A stretch of DNA of 5,919 nucleotides. Origin: Methanobacterium sp. (GTDB lineage: Archaea > Methanobacteriota > Methanobacteria > Methanobacteriales > Methanobacteriaceae). This document shows positions 1 to 5,919 of this stretch, in pieces (position 1 is the stretch's first letter; every line of letters begins with the position of its first letter). Under the pieces are notes generated by a model that did not search any database, was not told the DNA's origin, and saw nothing but the letters and a program-made list of their open reading frames with translations. Position numbers and translations under genes: made by a program. Location of the stretch: contig JAHKLQ010000175.1 of assembly GCA_020854975.1 (NCBI GenBank), positions 1 through 5,919 on the forward strand, given 5' to 3'.

Positions 1-16
1 CATTTCATGGCAAAAT

Positions 17-1750
<1,734 letters not shown>

Positions 1751-1838
1751 CTATAATCACCATTAATTACCTGTTGATCCCTAATAAAATCCGTTCATTC
1801 CTTAGAAAATTTTTTTATGCATTGAATTATGAAACCTG

Positions 1839-1924
1839 ATCTCTTGTTAAACATCTCTTGATATATAGGTTGTTCTATAATTTTAACCTTGCTTTGTTAA
1901 TCTTTTAAATCTCTTAAAACTCTT
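1839..1924. repeat. Cluster of short ATCTCTT-type direct repeats
   Basis: ATCTCTTG occurs exactly at 1839-1846 and 1853-1860, 14 bases apart. Further on, related words AATCTTTT (1899-1906), AATCTCTT (1908-1915) and AACTCTT (1918-1924) follow at 9-10 base spacing. They flank the TATATA stretch at 1862-1867, upstream of the minus-strand ATPase gene. They could be binding sites for a regulator, but in DNA this AT-rich such short words may also recur by chance. Confidence 0.3.
1861..1867 (-). promoter_or_regulatory. Candidate TATA box for the A2-like ATPase gene
   Basis: ATATATA on the plus strand reads TATATAT on the minus strand, about 110 bases upstream of the minus-strand start codon. Archaeal initiation about 25 bases downstream would give a leader of roughly 85-90 bases. 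The preceding bases are not a clear purine-rich BRE, and the box is symmetric, so it could serve either strand or neither. Confidence 0.25.
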
Positions 1925-2189
1925 ACTTTGCATATTTATTAGAAATACTAACTTAAAATCAATGTATAATGTCATTAAAATTTTATCATTCCATTAAAAT
2001 AGTTACATTACAGCATCACCCCTATTTCCAGTACCCAGATTACGAGTGGTATGATTAAACTATTTAGATTAGAACTTCACCCTAATTTATTTGGTTAATT
2101 ATTTATGCCGGTAGAAAGAGAGGTAATCAACAGAGCTTATCAGAGTATAAAGCTTATGAGAATTTAGCGGGTTATCGGAAGAAAATAAC

Positions 2190-2222
2190 AGTTTTCGAAT
2201 GATATTTTAATTGTTGAAAACT
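2190..2222. repeat. Inverted repeat upstream of the nadM promoter
   Basis: AGTTTTC (2190-2196) and GAAAACT (2216-2222) are exact reverse complements. In RNA the stem could extend by one G-U and one A-U pair, leaving a 15-base loop. It ends 9 bases before the TATA-like box at 2232. At that place a dyad operator is more likely than a transcribed hairpin. Function is inferred from position only. Confidence 0.35.
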
Positions 2223-2231
2223 AATAATTAC

Positions 2232-2240
2232 TTTATATTA
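2232..2240 (+). promoter_or_regulatory. Candidate TATA box of the nadM-moaE unit
   Basis: TTTATATTA fits the AT-rich TATA consensus of methanogens and lies about 112 bases upstream of the nadM ATG. Initiation would be expected near 2257-2265, giving a leader of about 90 bases. A competing box, TATAATAA at 2321-2328, would place the start almost at the ATG and leave out the ribosome binding site, so the upstream box is preferred. Confidence 0.35.
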
Positions 2241-2250
2241 TAACAGTACA

Positions 2251-2260
2251 TGATTAATCA
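2251..2260. promoter_or_regulatory. Perfect 10-base palindrome TGATTAATCA
   Basis: TGATTAATCA is its own reverse complement and lies about 10 bases downstream of the TTTATATTA box, at or next to the predicted transcription start. An archaeal repressor bound there would block RNA polymerase recruitment. The words CATGAT and AATCAT just after it give a second, looser dyad. It is a candidate operator of nadM-moaE, supported by position and symmetry only. Confidence 0.3.
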
Positions 2261-2331
2261 CATGATAACCAATCATTCCATTAAACTGATGATGAATAGT
2301 TACTAATAAAATTATTACTCTATAATAATGA

Positions 2332-3314
<983 letters not shown>

Positions 3315-3329
3315 AATAAGGGTTCGAAC

Positions 3330-3367
3330 TTTCAATTCATAGGGAGTTTATTTTCAATTCATGGGGA
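3330..3367. repeat. Direct repeat with 22-base period in the moaE-HD spacer
   Basis: TTTCAATTCATAGGGA (3330-3345) recurs as TTTCAATTCATGGGGA (3352-3367), 15 of 16 bases identical, starting exactly 22 bases later, about two helical turns. A degenerate partial copy may start near 3372. The bases between them (3346-3351), together with the start of copy two, form the T-rich TTTATTTT (3347-3354). This could be a weak TATA box or a U-rich terminator for the upstream pair. Candidate regulator site for the HD gene or remnant of a duplication. Confidence 0.5.
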
Positions 3368-3419
3368 TTAATTTCATTTTACAACGGTTAAAAATGAAGT
3401 TAGTTACGCTTTATTATCA

Positions 3420-3425
3420 GGGGGT
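3420..3425 (+). promoter_or_regulatory. Ribosome binding site supporting a TTG start
   Basis: GGGGGT, preceded by A, resembles the GGAGGT site used by moaE and cbiT and stands 6 bases before the TTG at 3432. The nearest upstream ATG (3394) is out of frame. The first residues after the TTG (KFIRDSVHG) already belong to the conserved N-terminus of the family, so a later start would cut into it. Confidence 0.6.
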
Positions 3426-3431
3426 AAAAGT

Positions 3432-4592
<1,161 letters not shown>

Positions 4593-4650
4593 AATATTTA
4601 GATAATTTCCCAATAAAAACAAAAATAGTTCATTGTAACTGGGGGTCCCA

Positions 4651-4671
4651 TTATATACAGTTTTGAAACTG
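4651..4671 (+). promoter_or_regulatory. TATA-like box abutting a palindrome upstream of ubiX
   Basis: TTATATA (4651-4657) is followed directly by CAGTTTTGAAACTG (4658-4671), whose six-base arms CAGTTT and AAACTG are perfect reverse complements around TG. Initiation would fall near 4678-4684, leaving a leader of about 130 bases before ubiX. A dyad touching the TATA box is a typical archaeal repressor position. A competing AT-rich box, TTAAAATATA at 4711-4720, cannot be excluded. Confidence 0.4.
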
Positions 4672-4756
4672 CAAAAAATAAGAAAATAAAATTAAAAATT
4701 GTAAAATTAATTAAAATATAACCATAAACAAACTCTTCAAGTTAAAAATCTTTAAA

Positions 4757-4804
4757 GACTCTGAAATCTTAAAGATAAAAGACTTCAAAATCTTAAAAAT
4801 AATA
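4757..4804. repeat. Imperfect tandem 24-base repeat in the ubiX leader
   Basis: Units 4757-4780 and 4781-4804 abut and agree at 19 of 24 positions. Both begin GACT and contain AAATCTTAAA followed by AT-rich sequence. A more degenerate third unit (14 or so of 20 positions with one gap) appears to precede them from about 4731 (AACTCTTCAAG). Small palindromes TCTTTAAAGA (4749-4758) and ATCTTAAAGAT (4766-4776) sit inside. The array ends 10 bases before the ubiX ATG. Regulatory site, leader RNA element or slippage product are all possible. Confidence 0.55.
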
Positions 4805-4814
4805 ATGTGATACG

Positions 4815-5375
4815 ATGATAGTGGTAGCCATTACTGGAGCAAGCGGTGTTGCCTACGGTGTTAGATTACTGGAAGTTCTAAAGGAAATGGGAAAAGACAC
4901 AGCACTGGTGGTAACAGAACCTGCACGGATCATCCTGAAGCATGAGATGGGAATTGATGAAGATCAGCTTAAAAAACTTTGTTACAGATTCTATGAGCCA
5001 GGTGATCTTACCAGTGCAATTAACAGTGGTTCATGTAGGTTTGAGTCTATGATCATTGTACCCTGCACTATGAAAACCATATCTGCCATTTCCACTGGTT
5101 TTGCCAGCAATGCCGTTACTCGAGCTGCAGATGTGGCTTTAAAGGAGAGGAGAACCCTGTTACTGGTGCCAAGGGAAACTCCCTTACGATCTGTACACCT
5201 GGAAAACATGCTACGCATCAGTAAGGAGGGTGGCATAATATTACCTGCCATGCCTGCTTTTTACCATCAACCCCAAAATATTGATGAACTGATAGACTTC
5301 CTGGTGGGTAAAATCCTGGACATTCTAAATATTGACCATAACCTTTATCAGAGATGGCATGAGGAGGTCCCATGA
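4815..5375 (+). CDS. ubiX: UbiX family flavin prenyltransferase
   Basis: UbiX joins a dimethylallyl group from dimethylallyl (mono)phosphate to reduced FMN, making prenylated FMN, the cofactor of UbiD-type decarboxylases. In archaea this serves, among others, anhydromevalonate phosphate decarboxylase of the archaeal mevalonate pathway, hence membrane lipid synthesis. The 186-residue length is typical. Motifs are TGASGVAYGVRLLE (7-20), E44, SGSC (71-74), VPCTMKT (82-88), TRAADVALKERR (102-113), VPRETPLR (118-125) and PAFYHQPQ (147-154). These include counterparts of catalytic or phosphate-binding K110, R120, E121 and Y150. The arginine that completes the phosphate site in Pseudomonas UbiX (R185) appears as K166 here. 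Older databases call such proteins phenylacrylic acid decarboxylase. GTGAT (4807-4811) lies close to the ATG as a weak ribosome binding site. The stop overlaps the cbiT start by 4 bases. Confidence 0.95.
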   Translation: MIVVAITGASGVAYGVRLLEVLKEMGKDTALVVTEPARIILKHEMGIDEDQLKKLCYRFYEPGDLTSAINSGSCRFESMIIVPCTMKTISAISTGFASNAVTRAADVALKERRTLLLVPRETPLRSVHLENMLRISKEGGIILPAMPAFYHQPQNIDELIDFLVGKILDILNIDHNLYQRWHEEVP

Positions 5376-5919
5376 TTAAAGATGAAGATTTCATCCAGTC
5401 TAAAGAAGTACCTGGCCCCACCAAGGAAGAGGTACGATGTTTAGTCATGTGTAAGGCACATATCTCCAAAGAAGATGTAGTACTGGATGTTGGTTGTGGA
5501 ACTGGGGGATTAACTGTTGAATCTGCCCAGAGGGCCCAGGAAGTCATAGCAATTGATAAGAACCCTGAAGCCATATCACTGACCCAGAGAAATATTATTA
5601 AGCATAAACTTCTGGAAAAGGTTAGACTTATTGAAGGTGATGCACTCAGTGTCCTGACTGAACTTGCCTCCTTCGATGTACTATTAGTTGGAGGTAGCAG
5701 TGGAGACCTTCCCCAAATAATCAGTCGGGGCTATGAAAAGCTCAATTATAATGGTAGACTGATAATCACTTCAATACTTCTTGAAACCCGTGTGGAGGCT
5801 GTTGAAGCAATCAAAAAACTTAATATGACTCCTGAGGTGGTTGAAGTTACCATTGCCAAGGGGAAGGTTACTGATAGAGGTACTATGATGATGGGTCGAA
5901 ACCCTATAGCCATTATTTC
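5372..5919 (+). CDS. cbiT: Cobalt-precorrin-6B C15-methyltransferase (decarboxylating) CbiT, 3'-partial
   Basis: Open from the ATG at 5372 to the window edge with no stop: 182 complete codons, so the gene continues outside, probably by about ten codons judging from the roughly 190-residue Methanothermobacter protein MT0146. CbiT methylates C15 and decarboxylates the C12 acetate side chain during corrin ring synthesis, using S-adenosylmethionine. Visible are VPGPTKEEVR (13-22), the SAM-binding motif VLDVGCGTGG (37-46), the acidic end of strand 2 in AIDKNPEA (60-67), EGDA (88-91), VGGSSGD (106-112) and the late DRGTMMMGRNP (168-178), which is strongly CbiT-like. Its ATG overlaps the ubiX stop (ATGA) and is preceded by GGAGGT (5363-5368), only 3 bases from the start, which points to co-transcription and coupled translation with ubiX. 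No other cob/cbi gene lies in the window. Confidence 0.95.
   Translation, partial: MIKDEDFIQSKEVPGPTKEEVRCLVMCKAHISKEDVVLDVGCGTGGLTVESAQRAQEVIAIDKNPEAISLTQRNIIKHKLLEKVRLIEGDALSVLTELASFDVLLVGGSSGDLPQIISRGYEKLNYNGRLIITSILLETRVEAVEAIKKLNMTPEVVEVTIAKGKVTDRGTMMMGRNPIAII

Noticed and set aside
1973..2000. Direct repeat CATTAAAAT at 1973-1981 and 1992-2000.
   Set aside because: Nine AT-rich bases recurring once within a very AT-rich spacer carry little information.
2105..2167. Short open frame of 20 codons in the divergent spacer.
   Set aside because: No ribosome binding site, very short, no family resemblance; kept only as part of the spacer island finding.
2304..2317. Inverted repeat TAATAA-AA-TTATTA before nadM.
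   Set aside because: Pure A/T symmetry of this size is expected by chance in such AT-rich DNA.
3320..3332. GGGTTCGAACTTT resembles the T-arm of a tRNA (GGTTCGAA).
   Set aside because: The base after the seven-base loop is T rather than the required C, and the preceding bases are the end of moaE, with no anticodon or acceptor arm. Best seen as a chance GTTCGAAC palindrome; no integration signs are visible.
4991..5251. Minus-strand open frame of 86 codons within ubiX.
   Set aside because: Fully antisense to conserved UbiX motifs, with no independent support.
5218..5574. Minus-strand open frame of 118 codons across the ubiX-cbiT junction.
   Set aside because: Both plus-strand genes are firmly identified by motifs, and this frame's product is Ser/Pro-rich without recognisable domains; it is a shadow.

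Overview
The window reads as chromosome of a hydrogenotrophic methanogen of the order Methanobacteriales, most likely a mesophilic Methanobacterium-type species. The proteins resemble, as I recall it, the Methanothermobacter thermautotrophicus run MTH146 to MTH151 (CbiT, UbiX, HD-domain protein, MoaE, NMN adenylyltransferase, methyl-coenzyme M reductase component A2 homolog), and the gene order matches. Archaeal character also shows in the AT-rich spacers with TATA-like boxes, the ATGA stop/start overlaps, the GGTGAT and GGAGGT ribosome binding sites and a probable TTG start. This synteny comes from memory, not a search.

Layout. Positions 17-1750 (minus strand) encode a soluble two-domain ATPase of the component A2 (AtwA) family, linked to ATP-dependent activation of methyl-coenzyme M reductase. 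A 602-base AT-rich divergent spacer (1751-2352) separates it from a plus-strand pair with a 4-base overlap: nadM (2353-2877, NAD synthesis) and a moaE-like gene (2874-3314, molybdopterin synthase large subunit). A 117-base spacer with a 16-base direct repeat at 22-base spacing precedes an HD-domain phosphohydrolase of SAMHD1/dNTPase type (3432-4592, TTG start). A 222-base spacer holds a possible terminator hairpin, a TATA-like box abutting a palindrome, and two to three imperfect tandem 24-base repeats. Then come ubiX (4815-5375, prenyl-FMN synthesis) and cbiT (5372 to the window end, cobalamin synthesis), again with a 4-base overlap. The cbiT frame has no stop before the edge, so it is partial and easy to miss.

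How the genes relate. The common theme is cofactors: NAD, molybdopterin or tungstopterin (formylmethanofuran and formate dehydrogenases), prenylated FMN (UbiD-type decarboxylases, including the archaeal mevalonate route to lipids), the corrin ring, and activation of the F430 enzyme. The HD protein is the outlier and probably acts on nucleotide pools. The region looks like conserved housekeeping DNA. I see no mobile element, CRISPR array, RNA gene or defence island. The best leads are the spacer repeats and dyads, the divergent MoaE sequence, the unusual first D-loop of the A2-like ATPase, and the unassigned HD enzyme.
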